DNA from: Clostridia bacterium
Lineage (GTDB): Bacteria > Bacillota > Clostridia > Oscillospirales > CAG-272
DNA length: 41,644 nucleotides
Assembly (NCBI GenBank): GCA_017508195.1
Contig: JAFVZL010000016.1
Span: 1 to 41,644 of the forward strand
Reading direction: 5' to 3'
The position numbers and the translations under genes were made by a program. The notes under the pieces were generated by a model. That model did not search any database. It was not told the DNA's origin and saw nothing but the letters and a program-made list of their open reading frames with translations. Shown here piece by piece: positions 1-7,233 of this stretch; the first letter of the stretch is position 1, and every line of letters starts with the position of its first letter.

Positions 1-46
1 AAAGAGATAACAAATCGGTTAGTAGCCGAAATGTTATCTCTTTTTC
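1..46. terminator. Hairpin with T-run at window start
   Basis: A 12-bp perfect inverted repeat (AAAGAGATAACA at 1-12 with TGTTATCTCTTT at 32-43) is followed by a T-run on the + strand. It has the form of an intrinsic terminator for a + strand gene lying left of the window. The A-run on its left side means it could also work on the other strand. Confidence 0.75.
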
Positions 47-50
47 TGTT

Positions 51-249
51 AGTGAAGTTTTCGCTACCGCGAAAGTGAAGTTGCTATGCAGTGAAGTTTG
101 TGCTACGCACAAGTGAAGTTAAGTTTGCCCTTAACTTCGCCTTTAGGCGAAACTTCACTCACAAAGTGAACTTCACTATCGAAGATAACTTCACTTGCCC
201 ATAAGGGCAAACTTAGTTTTAGCGTGTTCTCCGCTAAGGATAACACGCT
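51..249. repeat. Hairpin array with AGTGAAGTT/AACTTCACT spacers
   Basis: The 9-mer AGTGAAGTT occurs four times in direct orientation (51, 74, 90, 112). Its reverse complement AACTTCACT occurs three times (151, 169, 187). Almost every gap between copies is itself a tiny palindrome: TTCGCTACCGCGAA, GCTATGC, TGTGCTACGCACA, CGCCTTTAGGCG, CACAAAGTG, ATCGAAGAT and TGCCCATAAGGGCA. A 9-bp stem at 115-123/130-138 marks the turn from direct to inverted copies. A last hairpin (AGCGTGTT 221-228 with AACACGCT 242-249) closes the array. The whole could fold as one multi-branched cruciform or RNA. No coding potential is visible. The function is unknown. Confidence 0.85.
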
Positions 250-266
250 AAACGCATGGGTGTTTT

Positions 267-294
267 TTGCGCCCGATACTGTGTAGTGGCGCAA
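267..294. other. Small inverted repeat downstream of the aldo/keto reductase
   Basis: TTGCGCC (267-273) pairs with GGCGCAA (288-294). It lies 48 bp beyond the reductase stop codon. It lacks a T-run on the minus strand, so it is a poor intrinsic terminator for that gene. Its role is unclear. Confidence 0.35.
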
Positions 295-341
295 ATATCA
301 TATATCGCAAATAATTATTGACAAAAAAGCAACAAAAGGGG

Positions 342-1448
342 CTATTGCTTAAACATTTTTGCTGCCGTCTCGAGTTTCTCGCGTATTGCGATACCTTGCG
401 GACAAACGCTCTCGCACCGTGCGCATCCGATACAATCCTTGGCGCTCGCACCTTCCTTCGGAAGAGTATCCTTAGCCTCGGCACGGGTAAGCCTTGCAAG
501 CGCTACCTCGTTCATCGCACGGAAGGTGCGGCTTATCGGTATTTTCTTCGGGCAGACCTCAGCGCAGTAGTTGCAGGCAGTGCAGGGTATCTGATTATGC
601 TTTCTTATAAGCACGCGGGCTTCGTCCGCTGTGTGCCGTTCATCCTCGGTTAAGGGCGAGAAGTCGCGCATGGCACGGACGTTATCCTCTACCATTTTCA
701 TGTTGCCCATGCCCGAGAGCACCATAAACACCTCGGGGAAGCTTGCCGCATAGCGGATCGCGAAGGATGCGTAGCTTTGTACGCCAATTCCGTCAAGCAG
801 TGTCTTTACCTCACCGGGAGGATCTGCAAGCACACCGCCCTTGACGGGCTCCATAACGATCACCTTTTTGCCGTGCTTTACGGCAACGTCATAGCACGCC
901 TTGCTCTGAACTCCGGGGTCATCAAAGTCAAGGTAATTTATCTGCAGCTGAACTACCTCAATATCCGGCTGCTCGGTGAGTATCATATCGAGGACCTCTG
1001 CTGTGTCGTGGAAGGACATACCGATATGGCGTATGTATCCCTCGTCACGCAGCTTTTTAATTATTTCCGGTGCGTTCCAGCGTTTAAAGCACTCGTAGCG
1101 CTCCCGATTAAGAGCGTGTAAAAGGTAGAAATCGAAATACTCAACCCCAACGCGTTCGAGCTGCTTATGGAACAGGGGGAGTATATCGTCCTCGCCCTTG
1201 ATGTACCAATATGATAGCTTATCCGTGAGCACGTAATCCTCGCGGTCATATCTTCCGATGAGGCAGTCGCGCAGAGCCGTCTCGCTTTTTCCTTCAATAT
1301 AACCGTGTGCCGTATCAAAATAATTGAAGCCGCTAGCCATAAAGAGGTCTATCATCTCGGAAAAGTGGGCGGTGTCCACCTCTGTATCATTCATCGGCAG
1401 TCTCATGCAGCCAAAGCCGAAGTTTCCCTTTATCTTTTCAAAAGCCAT
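342..1448 (-). CDS. Aldo/keto reductase with C-terminal 2x[4Fe-4S] domain
   Basis: A predicted cytoplasmic oxidoreductase of 368 residues. The N-terminal TIM barrel (about 1-270) carries the aldo/keto reductase tetrad: D45 and Y50 in FDTAHGY, K77 in LTDK and H111 in YLLH. The C-terminal part has two complete CxxCxxCxxxCP cluster motifs (Cys 289-299 and 339-349). This matches the COG1453-type family of ferredoxin-like aldo/keto reductases, which are common in anaerobes. The substrate cannot be predicted. The start chosen is the ATG at 1448, preceded by GGGAG; an in-frame ATG 27 bp upstream lacks a ribosome site. A promoter lies at 1499-1527, so the gene appears monocistronic. Confidence 0.92.
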   Translation of the reverse strand: MAFEKIKGNFGFGCMRLPMNDTEVDTAHFSEMIDLFMASGFNYFDTAHGYIEGKSETALRDCLIGRYDREDYVLTDKLSYWYIKGEDDILPLFHKQLERVGVEYFDFYLLHALNRERYECFKRWNAPEIIKKLRDEGYIRHIGMSFHDTAEVLDMILTEQPDIEVVQLQINYLDFDDPGVQSKACYDVAVKHGKKVIVMEPVKGGVLADPPGEVKTLLDGIGVQSYASFAIRYAASFPEVFMVLSGMGNMKMVEDNVRAMRDFSPLTEDERHTADEARVLIRKHNQIPCTACNYCAEVCPKKIPISRTFRAMNEVALARLTRAEAKDTLPKEGASAKDCIGCARCESVCPQGIAIREKLETAAKMFKQ

Positions 1449-1498
1449 AATAATCTCCCACATCTTGTGAAGCACTTTTGCTACGCATTGTTTTTTTT

Positions 1499-1527
1499 AT
1501 TATATCACTTCTAAGTGCTTTTGTAAA
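1499..1527 (-). promoter_or_regulatory. Promoter of the aldo/keto reductase
   Basis: Read on the minus strand, TTTACA (1522-1527), 17 bp, TATAAT (1499-1504). An 8-bp inverted repeat (AAGCACTT near 1470 and AAGTGCTT near 1513) flanks the -10 and presumed start site, a possible operator. Confidence 0.75.
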
Positions 1528-1607
1528 GATGCGATCGCGGGCTTTTGGTGTCTGCTGGGCGTGTCGGATGCAGACTATAATTTTGCGCTTAATTAATTTA
1601 AAATACC

Positions 1608-1636
1608 TTGCAATTTTAATGTGGGTATGATAAAAT
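1608..1636 (+). promoter_or_regulatory. Promoter of the acidic coiled-coil gene
   Basis: TTGCAA (1608-1613), 17 bp, TAAAAT (1631-1636). It lies 34 bp upstream of the ATG at 1670, which has GGAGG before it. Confidence 0.7.
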
Positions 1637-1669
1637 AGTAATCGGAAAAGTATACATGGAGGAACGGTC

Positions 1670-4264
1670 ATGAGGATAGACCTTTTACACAATAAAATTA
1701 TCGCGGATACTATAACCGAGCAGTTCGAGACGAGCGTCAGGGAGAGGCTCGTTCCCCTCGTTTCTATGATTTACGAGGATGCGGTCGGCATACTTATGTA
1801 CGAGGATTACATAGCTGACGATCTTTCTCGTGACGGACTGTGGTATTACCCCCTTACCGTCAAGCGTGAGAATGAGACGAGCGTGATGTGGATCACCTGG
1901 CGTCTTGATAAAAAAAGCTATGCTTCGCGCTCCCCGTATTCTTATGTGGGAGAGGAGCTTCTGAAGTTCGGTATTGCGGAGCTCGTGCCGCCTGAGTTTG
2001 ACAAGGCTATAGAGGGCAGAGCACACGATTACGATGAGGATGCTATGCCTATCACGGTGCGTGCGACCTCTGACGACCCGTTTATTCTTGCGGGCGGATA
2101 TTCACAGACCTTCGTTGACGAGCTTGCGAGCCAGATAACGAAGGAGATCAGCCGCGCGCTTTCTCTTAAAGGACTTGGAAAGAGCGGTATTGAGCTCGAG
2201 CTCGTTTTCGCACCCGGCACCTATATGGAGCACACCTCGGAGAGCGTTACCTACCGCAGGCTTCTTCTCGTTGACGGCGCATCGAAGCCGCGCGACTTCT
2301 GGGTGAAATGGACGAGAGTGGGCGGCGGTGTTGCCTACACGGTATCCGACACTGTAAGTGCCGAGGATATTAAATTCGAGCTCGGCGAGGACGTAGCGCA
2401 CAAGATTCGCGAGAAGGAATATCGCTTCCTCTGCGGCTCTAATCCCAACACCTACCAGTCTGCTATGGGTAAGAAGGCTGTTACCGAGTGGAGAGATATT
2501 ATTAAAAGAGCAGTGCGCCGCGGTGACGTGATCAAGGTTGAGAGCGAGCTTGCTATCAAGGAGCACGCGTCGGATGTGCATGATAAGCTTACAGAGGTTC
2601 TTGGCTCGCTCGGAATAAACGAGGAGACTGTTACCGAGCCTGTAAGCCAGAGCAACTTTGATTCTCTTATGGATATGGTCAGAGCTGCGCTCGAAAAGAG
2701 TGAGCAGGCGGCTGATGAGGAGGCCGAGATCGAGCTTGCCGAAGCCGCGGATGAAATCACCGAAGAGCCCGAGGAAGAGCAGGACGCGGTTGATGAAGAG
2801 GGCGACGAGCCCACCGATGAAGCTGATGAAGCTGACGAAGCCGACGAAGTCGATGAAGTTGATGAAGTCGATGAAGTTGATGAAGCCGATGAGGTCGATG
2901 AAGCCGATGAAGTCGATGAAGTCGATGAGGAACTCGGGGACATCGACGGAGAGACCGATCTTGAGTCTGATGAGGACGAGGAGCTTGACGGGGATGTCGG
3001 AGAGGATGACGATTATCTGACGCCCATCGAGGCACCTCTCACGATGGATGAGCTTCTCAGAAGAATTGAGATAGCAGATGCCGAGGCGGCAGCAAAGCTT
3101 GCAGAGGCTGAGGAAAAGCTCGCCCGGGATGATGACGCGGACGCGGCTGACGCTCCCGAGTATTCCGATACCGAGGCGGCAGAGATCGATGAAGCACCCG
3201 AGGCAGAGGAAGTACTCGAAGAGGACAAGCCCGAGGATGTGACAGTCGATGATGTTGACAGTGAGGAAGAGACGGAATCCGAGGACGATGACGAGGTTGC
3301 TTTTGAGCTCGAGGAAGAGGAAGCCGATGACGATATCGTCGAGACCGACGATCTAGACGACGTGATCTCTGATGAGGAATCGGAGGATGACGATGCGATA
3401 GAAGAGCCTGCAGAAGAGCCTAAGGCTGAGGCACCTCAGCGCTCGTATATTGACGAGGAGGCTGAGAGAAGAATTCGCGAGGAGATGATCCGTCGCGAGG
3501 TCGAGGCTAAGATCAGACTCGAGTATGAGGCTGAGGCAAGAGCGAGAGCCGAGGCAGAGGTCGAGAGACTTATTGCCGAGAGCCGCGCTCTTCGTGAGGA
3601 AAATCTCCGCCTTGCTAAGGAAGCAAGAGATGCCGAGGAGATGCACGCAAGAATACTCTCGGATCAGAGAGAGCGTGCCGAGCGCGCACGCGCGGCAGAG
3701 GAGCAGCTTCGTCTTGAGCTCGAGGCTAAGGAAAGACAGGAGCAGCGCGAGCGTGACAGACTTGCAGAGGCGGCACGCCTTGCAGTAGAGGAGCAGCGCC
3801 GCAAAGAGGCTGAGGAGAGAGAGGCAATCATCCGACAGGAGAACGAGCGTCGCGAGAGAGCAGAGGCTGAACGCCTCGCCAAGGAAGCGGAGGCACAGAG
3901 ACTCGAGGAGGAGCGCCTTGCAAAGATAGCCGAGGAGGAGCGTCTTCGCCGTGAGGCAGAGGAGCGCGAGCTCGAGGCCAAGCGCAGAGAAGAGGCTATG
4001 TTCATCTCGAAGCGCGCTAAGATCATCTTCCGCCATGCAGTCGATGGCAACATCATTTCCAAGATCCGCGAGATCGTCGAGGAGACCATCGTTGCAAATA
4101 ACAAGCAGAACGTCCGTATCCACATGAAGGCATATCAGGAGGACAGAGACGTTATCAACCTCGATATCCTTAAGATGCCGAGGGCGGAGAACGATCTCCT
4201 TGTTGCGATCGTAAAGGCGATCGGTAATGCAAGGATTGGCGTAATTAAGATTATTCTCGAATAA
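1670..4264 (+). CDS. Acidic coiled-coil protein of unknown function
   Basis: An 864-residue protein I do not recognise. Four parts can be seen. An ordered N-terminal region (about 1-330) has no known motif. A very acidic low-complexity linker (about 340-600) includes a DEA/DEV tandem run. A long charged coiled coil (about 600-775) is rich in E, R, A and K (ERRIREEMIRREVEAKIR-type heptads). A small C-terminal domain (about 778-864) has mixed alpha/beta character. There is no signal peptide or membrane segment, so it is probably cytoplasmic. The layout resembles scaffold or SMC-like and cytoskeletal adaptor proteins, but that is analogy only. The start has GGAGG 7 nt upstream. The gene is monocistronic, between its own promoter and a strong terminator at 4321. 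Confidence 0.85.
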   Translation: MRIDLLHNKIIADTITEQFETSVRERLVPLVSMIYEDAVGILMYEDYIADDLSRDGLWYYPLTVKRENETSVMWITWRLDKKSYASRSPYSYVGEELLKFGIAELVPPEFDKAIEGRAHDYDEDAMPITVRATSDDPFILAGGYSQTFVDELASQITKEISRALSLKGLGKSGIELELVFAPGTYMEHTSESVTYRRLLLVDGASKPRDFWVKWTRVGGGVAYTVSDTVSAEDIKFELGEDVAHKIREKEYRFLCGSNPNTYQSAMGKKAVTEWRDIIKRAVRRGDVIKVESELAIKEHASDVHDKLTEVLGSLGINEETVTEPVSQSNFDSLMDMVRAALEKSEQAADEEAEIELAEAADEITEEPEEEQDAVDEEGDEPTDEADEADEADEVDEVDEVDEVDEADEVDEADEVDEVDEELGDIDGETDLESDEDEELDGDVGEDDDYLTPIEAPLTMDELLRRIEIADAEAAAKLAEAEEKLARDDDADAADAPEYSDTEAAEIDEAPEAEEVLEEDKPEDVTVDDVDSEEETESEDDDEVAFELEEEEADDDIVETDDLDDVISDEESEDDDAIEEPAEEPKAEAPQRSYIDEEAERRIREEMIRREVEAKIRLEYEAEARARAEAEVERLIAESRALREENLRLAKEARDAEEMHARILSDQRERAERARAAEEQLRLELEAKERQEQRERDRLAEAARLAVEEQRRKEAEEREAIIRQENERRERAEAERLAKEAEAQRLEEERLAKIAEEERLRREAEERELEAKRREEAMFISKRAKIIFRHAVDGNIISKIREIVEETIVANNKQNVRIHMKAYQEDRDVINLDILKMPRAENDLLVAIVKAIGNARIGVIKIILE
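2816..2929 (+). repeat. In-frame 9-bp tandem repeat encoding (DEA/DEV)n
   Basis: Twelve consecutive 9-bp units of the form GATGAAG(C/T)(T/C), with silent variants, plus one partial unit. They encode DEA x3, DEV x4, DEA, DEV, DEA, DEV, DEV, DE. Gain or loss of units would keep the reading frame, so length variation between strains is likely. Confidence 0.9.
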
Positions 4265-4320
4265 TCGGTGATAGCATATTTGGTGAGAACAAAATAATCC
4301 GGATCCAAAAAAGTGATAGT

Positions 4321-4371
4321 AAAAACAGGTTGCCGTGAATGTGATGATGCGTTCGCGACAACCTGTTTTTT
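4321..4371. terminator. Bidirectional terminator between convergent genes
   Basis: AAAAACAGGTTG (4321-4332) pairs with CAACCTGTTTTT (4359-4370). An inner stem containing G-U pairs extends the hairpin. Runs of A on the left and T on the right fit termination of both the coiled-coil gene (+) and the Noc-like gene (-). Confidence 0.85.
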
Positions 4372-4409
4372 GATTTTATAGTAAATAAATATTGTCATAA
4401 ATCGGCAAT

Positions 4410-4913
4410 TTATGCGTTTTTTATTACGATGCTGATGTACAAATCATCTCCGAGGTAGCTTGTCCTTGTCCTTGCATCAACGCCGCGAGAGTTGAGCACC
4501 TCGCAGCCGCCCTTTACCGCACTTGTGAAGCTTTCTACCGCATCTAGCCTTTCGGCATTTCCGATAAGCTCGGGTATGCTTTTCATCACCTCGGAGTCTA
4601 CGATAGCCTCGAGCTCTCTAACGGTGAGTGGGTGCTGAGTAAGCATATCGAGCACGCGCTCGACCGAATCTTCGCTACCCAGTCTTAAAAGCGAGCGCGC
4701 GTGTCTTTCCGAAATTCCTGCATTTTTGATTTTTTCTGTCATTTTCTCCGAGAAGCTGAGCAGTCTCAGCTTGTTTGCTATATAGGATTGACTGACTCCG
4801 AGCTGCTTTGCGAGCTCGGTCTGAGTGAGGTGGCAGAGCTCCATTGTGCTTTTTATCGCCCGAGCCTCGTCGAACATATCCATATATCCTTGACCGTCCT
4901 TTTTTGCTTTCAT
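4410..4913 (-). CDS. Short Noc/ParB-like DNA-binding protein lacking the N-terminal domain
   Basis: 167 residues. The segment LTQTELAKQLGVSQSYIANKLRLL (about 28-51) followed by GISERHARSLLRL is the central helix-turn-helix region of the ParB/Spo0J/Noc family. The N-terminal CTP-binding ParB box (with GERR) found in full members is absent. The gap to the next gene upstream is too short to hold it, so this is a reduced protein rather than a visible frameshift. Its position just after rsmG matches noc of Bacillus, where Noc protects the nucleoid from division. With no CTPase domain it probably cannot form a sliding clamp. An alternative start is the ATG at 4883 (MDMFDE), preceded by AAGGA; a TGGTAAAAT -10-like motif overlapping the first ATG favours that later start. 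Confidence 0.75.
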   Translation of the reverse strand: MKAKKDGQGYMDMFDEARAIKSTMELCHLTQTELAKQLGVSQSYIANKLRLLSFSEKMTEKIKNAGISERHARSLLRLGSEDSVERVLDMLTQHPLTVRELEAIVDSEVMKSIPELIGNAERLDAVESFTSAVKGGCEVLNSRGVDARTRTSYLGDDLYISIVIKNA

Positions 4914-5042
4914 TTTACCATATCACAATGGGTAGTTTTTATCGAGAAATATCGAATACAATAAGCCGCGAAAACTTGACACGGATACGCCCTTTACCCC
5001 CTGCTTTCGCCCTGTTGCGCCACACTTCTCCATATATATGAA

Positions 5043-5067
5043 AAAAAGCCGCTTAAAGCGGCTTTTT
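5043..5067 (-). terminator. rsmG terminator with stop codon in the loop
   Basis: AAAAAGCCGC (5043-5052) pairs with GCGGCTTTTT (5058-5067). The loop TTAAA contains the rsmG stop codon (TAA at 5055-5053 on the minus strand), and a T-run follows on that strand. Translation therefore ends inside the terminator hairpin. Confidence 0.85.
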
Positions 5068-5787
5068 CGATATTTTAGCATACACTCTCGGGTATCCCGA
5101 GGGGGTCTTGCTTCTCTTTGTTACGGTAATAAGCGGATGAGTCAGAGTCTCACCGAAGCCCGTGAGCTTTATCTCTTCGGTAGCGGTATCGCCACCGCCC
5201 ATGATTGCAATGGCACGCTTAGCATCCTTAAGCTCAAACTCGGCATTCTTGCCCTTCATAGCCATGAATTTACCGCCAACCTTAACGTATCCGAGGCACA
5301 GCTCGGTCAGCACGCGCATTTCCGCGACCGCCCTTGCGCAGGCTATGTCAAATTTTTCACGGTATTCCGGCTTTATTGCGCCTTCCTCGGCTCTCATAAC
5401 TATCGCCTCGAGGTGTGTAAGACCGAGAAGCTCTGCGGTCTCTTTAACATAGTTAACTCGCTTCGCAGTTGAGTCGACCGCCGTTATTCTGATATCATCG
5501 CGCAGAATTGCGACAGGCAGACTTGGGAAGCCCGCACCGCAGCCGATATCGATTATCGATGCGCCCTTCGGCAGTCTTTTTGCAAAAGCCGCACAGTCGA
5601 GATAATGGTTAAGAATTATTTTGCTTATATCCGTTATGGCGGTGAGGTTGTATTTCTCATTCTCCTCGAGCATTCGCACGGTAAGTCTGTAAAACTGTTC
5701 TGTTCGCTTCAAGTTGAGCATACCGCCGAGCCCGTTTTCACCAAATACGCGGTTCAGGTCGCTCGAGAAGGCTTTTTCGTCTATCAT
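5053..5787 (-). CDS. rsmG: 16S rRNA (guanine527-N7)-methyltransferase RsmG
   Basis: 244 residues, usual for RsmG (GidB). It transfers a methyl group from S-adenosylmethionine to N7 of G527 (E. coli numbering) of 16S rRNA. The SAM-binding loop DIGCGAGFPSLPVAI lies at about residues 80-94. LVELCLGYVKVGGKF-type and MKGK segments follow, as in the family. The ATG at 5787 is chosen because AAGGAG lies just upstream and the promoter -10 is at 5816-5821; longer in-frame starts would begin before the transcription start. Next to a Noc-like gene, as in the Bacillus oriC-proximal cluster. Confidence 0.93.
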   Translation of the reverse strand: MIDEKAFSSDLNRVFGENGLGGMLNLKRTEQFYRLTVRMLEENEKYNLTAITDISKIILNHYLDCAAFAKRLPKGASIIDIGCGAGFPSLPVAILRDDIRITAVDSTAKRVNYVKETAELLGLTHLEAIVMRAEEGAIKPEYREKFDIACARAVAEMRVLTELCLGYVKVGGKFMAMKGKNAEFELKDAKRAIAIMGGGDTATEEIKLTGFGETLTHPLITVTKRSKTPSGYPRVYAKISKKPL

Positions 5788-5815
5788 ATAAATTCTCCTT
5801 AGTTCGGCTATGGAT

Positions 5816-5844
5816 ATTCTACTAAAGTTTTGAGCCTTTGTCAA
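5816..5844 (-). promoter_or_regulatory. rsmG promoter
   Basis: On the minus strand TTGACA (5839-5844), 17 bp, TAGAAT (5816-5821). It is 28 bp upstream of the rsmG ATG. Confidence 0.8.
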
Positions 5845-5884
5845 GCCCCGTGTTCGCTGTCGGTTCTGCCTTTCACATTATATA

Positions 5885-5913
5885 TTGCATTTTGCACTTG
5901 CGTGTGGTAAAAT
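5885..5913 (+). promoter_or_regulatory. Promoter of the DUF362-ferredoxin gene
   Basis: TTGCAT (5885-5890), 17 bp ending in TGTGG, TAAAAT (5908-5913). Divergent from the rsmG promoter. Confidence 0.8.
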
Positions 5914-5945
5914 ATATAAAAAACGTTCCTTAAAGGAGAATATAT

Positions 5946-7142
5946 ATGTCACAAGAAGCTGTCGGCTCTGAATATTATTCCAAGTCCGATCCCGTCTCGG
6001 TCGTACCGCTCGGAGAGTATGACGAGGTTGGCGCGCGTAACGCGCTTATAGAGTTGCTCCGTCCGATCGGGGGACTCGACTTCGTAAAGGAAGGTATGAC
6101 CGTCATAATTAAGGCAAATCTCGTCTCGGCAATGAAGCCCGACGAGGCGGCGACGACCCACCCCGTGTTGCTTTCTGCGCTCTGCGACCTCTTAAAAGAA
6201 AAGGGTGCGGGGCAGATAATTATAGGCGATAGCCCCGGTGGATTATACAACGCCCAGCATCTCGGGAAGGTCTATCGTGTAACCGGTATGCACGACTGTG
6301 AGGCACACGGTGCCACTCTTAACGAAGACTTTTCACAGAGTGAGGCGCATTTCCCCGAGGCTAAGATATGCAATACCTTTACCTATACGACTTATCTCGA
6401 TAAGGCGGACGTAATAATCAACTTCTGTAAGCTAAAGAGCCACGGAATGATGGCTATGTCCTGCGCTGCAAAGAATATTTTCGGTGTTGTACCCGGAGTC
6501 ATCAAGCCCGAGTATCATTACCGCTTCCCGAGCTATGAGGACTTTGCGGATATGCTCCTCGACCTTGACGAGTACTTCCACCCGACTCTCTCGATTGCAG
6601 ATGCGGTAGTTGGCATGGAGGGTAACGGACCTACCGCGGGCGTGCCTAAGCGAATGGGCGCACTCTTAGCCTCTCGATCCCCCCACACGCTTGATATGGC
6701 GGCGGCAAGGCTTATCGGCTACGAGCCTCTTGAGATACCTACGGTTGAGGCGGCGTACAGGCGCGGACTTGTGCCCGAGAGGATCGAAGAGCTCACCATC
6801 CACGGTGACCTCGATGCGCTTCTGGTCCCCGACTTTGAAAAGGTCGTTGAAAGACGCTCGCTCGGCTTCTGGGGAACCTCGAAGAACCCGATAAAGAACT
6901 TCCTCGGAAGGATAGTCGAAAAGATACTCGAGACAAGACCCGTGCTAAAAAAGGATATGTGTGTCGGCTGCGGAGTATGTGCAAACATCTGCCCCGCAAA
7001 GGCCATCGTGATAAAGGACGGCAAGGCGATAATCGACAGAAAGAAGTGCATCAGATGCTTCTGCTGTCAGGAGTTCTGCCCGAAGAGTGCCATGAAGGTA
7101 AAGAGGACCTTTATTGCATCGCTGTTCCACTCGAAAAAATAA
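5946..7142 (+). CDS. DUF362 domain protein with C-terminal ferredoxin domain
   Basis: 398 residues, cytoplasmic. Residues about 15-300 form a DUF362 domain, recognisable by KANLVS, THP.LL, GDSPGG, NFCKLKSHG and AAKNIFG.VPG. The C-terminal 60 residues carry two [4Fe-4S] motifs (CVGCGVCANICP from residue 339 and CIRCFCCQEFCP from 368). The family is widespread in anaerobes; its reaction is not established, and it is often listed simply as an iron-sulfur protein. AAAGGAG precedes the ATG. It is monocistronic with its own promoter and a terminator at 7191. Confidence 0.9.
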   Translation: MSQEAVGSEYYSKSDPVSVVPLGEYDEVGARNALIELLRPIGGLDFVKEGMTVIIKANLVSAMKPDEAATTHPVLLSALCDLLKEKGAGQIIIGDSPGGLYNAQHLGKVYRVTGMHDCEAHGATLNEDFSQSEAHFPEAKICNTFTYTTYLDKADVIINFCKLKSHGMMAMSCAAKNIFGVVPGVIKPEYHYRFPSYEDFADMLLDLDEYFHPTLSIADAVVGMEGNGPTAGVPKRMGALLASRSPHTLDMAAARLIGYEPLEIPTVEAAYRRGLVPERIEELTIHGDLDALLVPDFEKVVERRSLGFWGTSKNPIKNFLGRIVEKILETRPVLKKDMCVGCGVCANICPAKAIVIKDGKAIIDRKKCIRCFCCQEFCPKSAMKVKRTFIASLFHSKK

Positions 7143-7190
7143 ATAAGGGGCTGTCACGTTCAGCACGGACTATCCCCTATAAAAGATTTT

Positions 7191-7229
7191 GGGTGTCTCA
7201 AATTTTGCACTTGAGACACCCGTTTTTTT
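7191..7229 (+). terminator. Terminator between DUF362 gene and uxuA
   Basis: GGGTGTCTCAA (7191-7201) pairs with TTGAGACACCC (7211-7221), followed by seven T on the + strand. It lies between convergent genes and has a weaker U-run on the minus strand. Confidence 0.88.
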
Positions 7230-7233
7230 GTTA

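Noticed and set aside
51-249. CRISPR array
   Set aside because: Repeats are only 9 bp, change orientation halfway, and the gaps are 7-14 bp palindromes rather than unique spacers of about 30 bp. No cas genes are present.
2452-4125. Long minus-strand reading frames opposite the coiled-coil gene
   Set aside because: They give Ser- or Leu/Arg-rich translations that mirror the acidic repeat and coiled coil, and have no ribosome sites. The + strand gene explains the region.
4914-5052. Missing N-terminal domain of the Noc-like protein restored by a frameshift
   Set aside because: Only 139 bp separate it from rsmG, and they encode nothing like a ParB box in any minus-strand frame.
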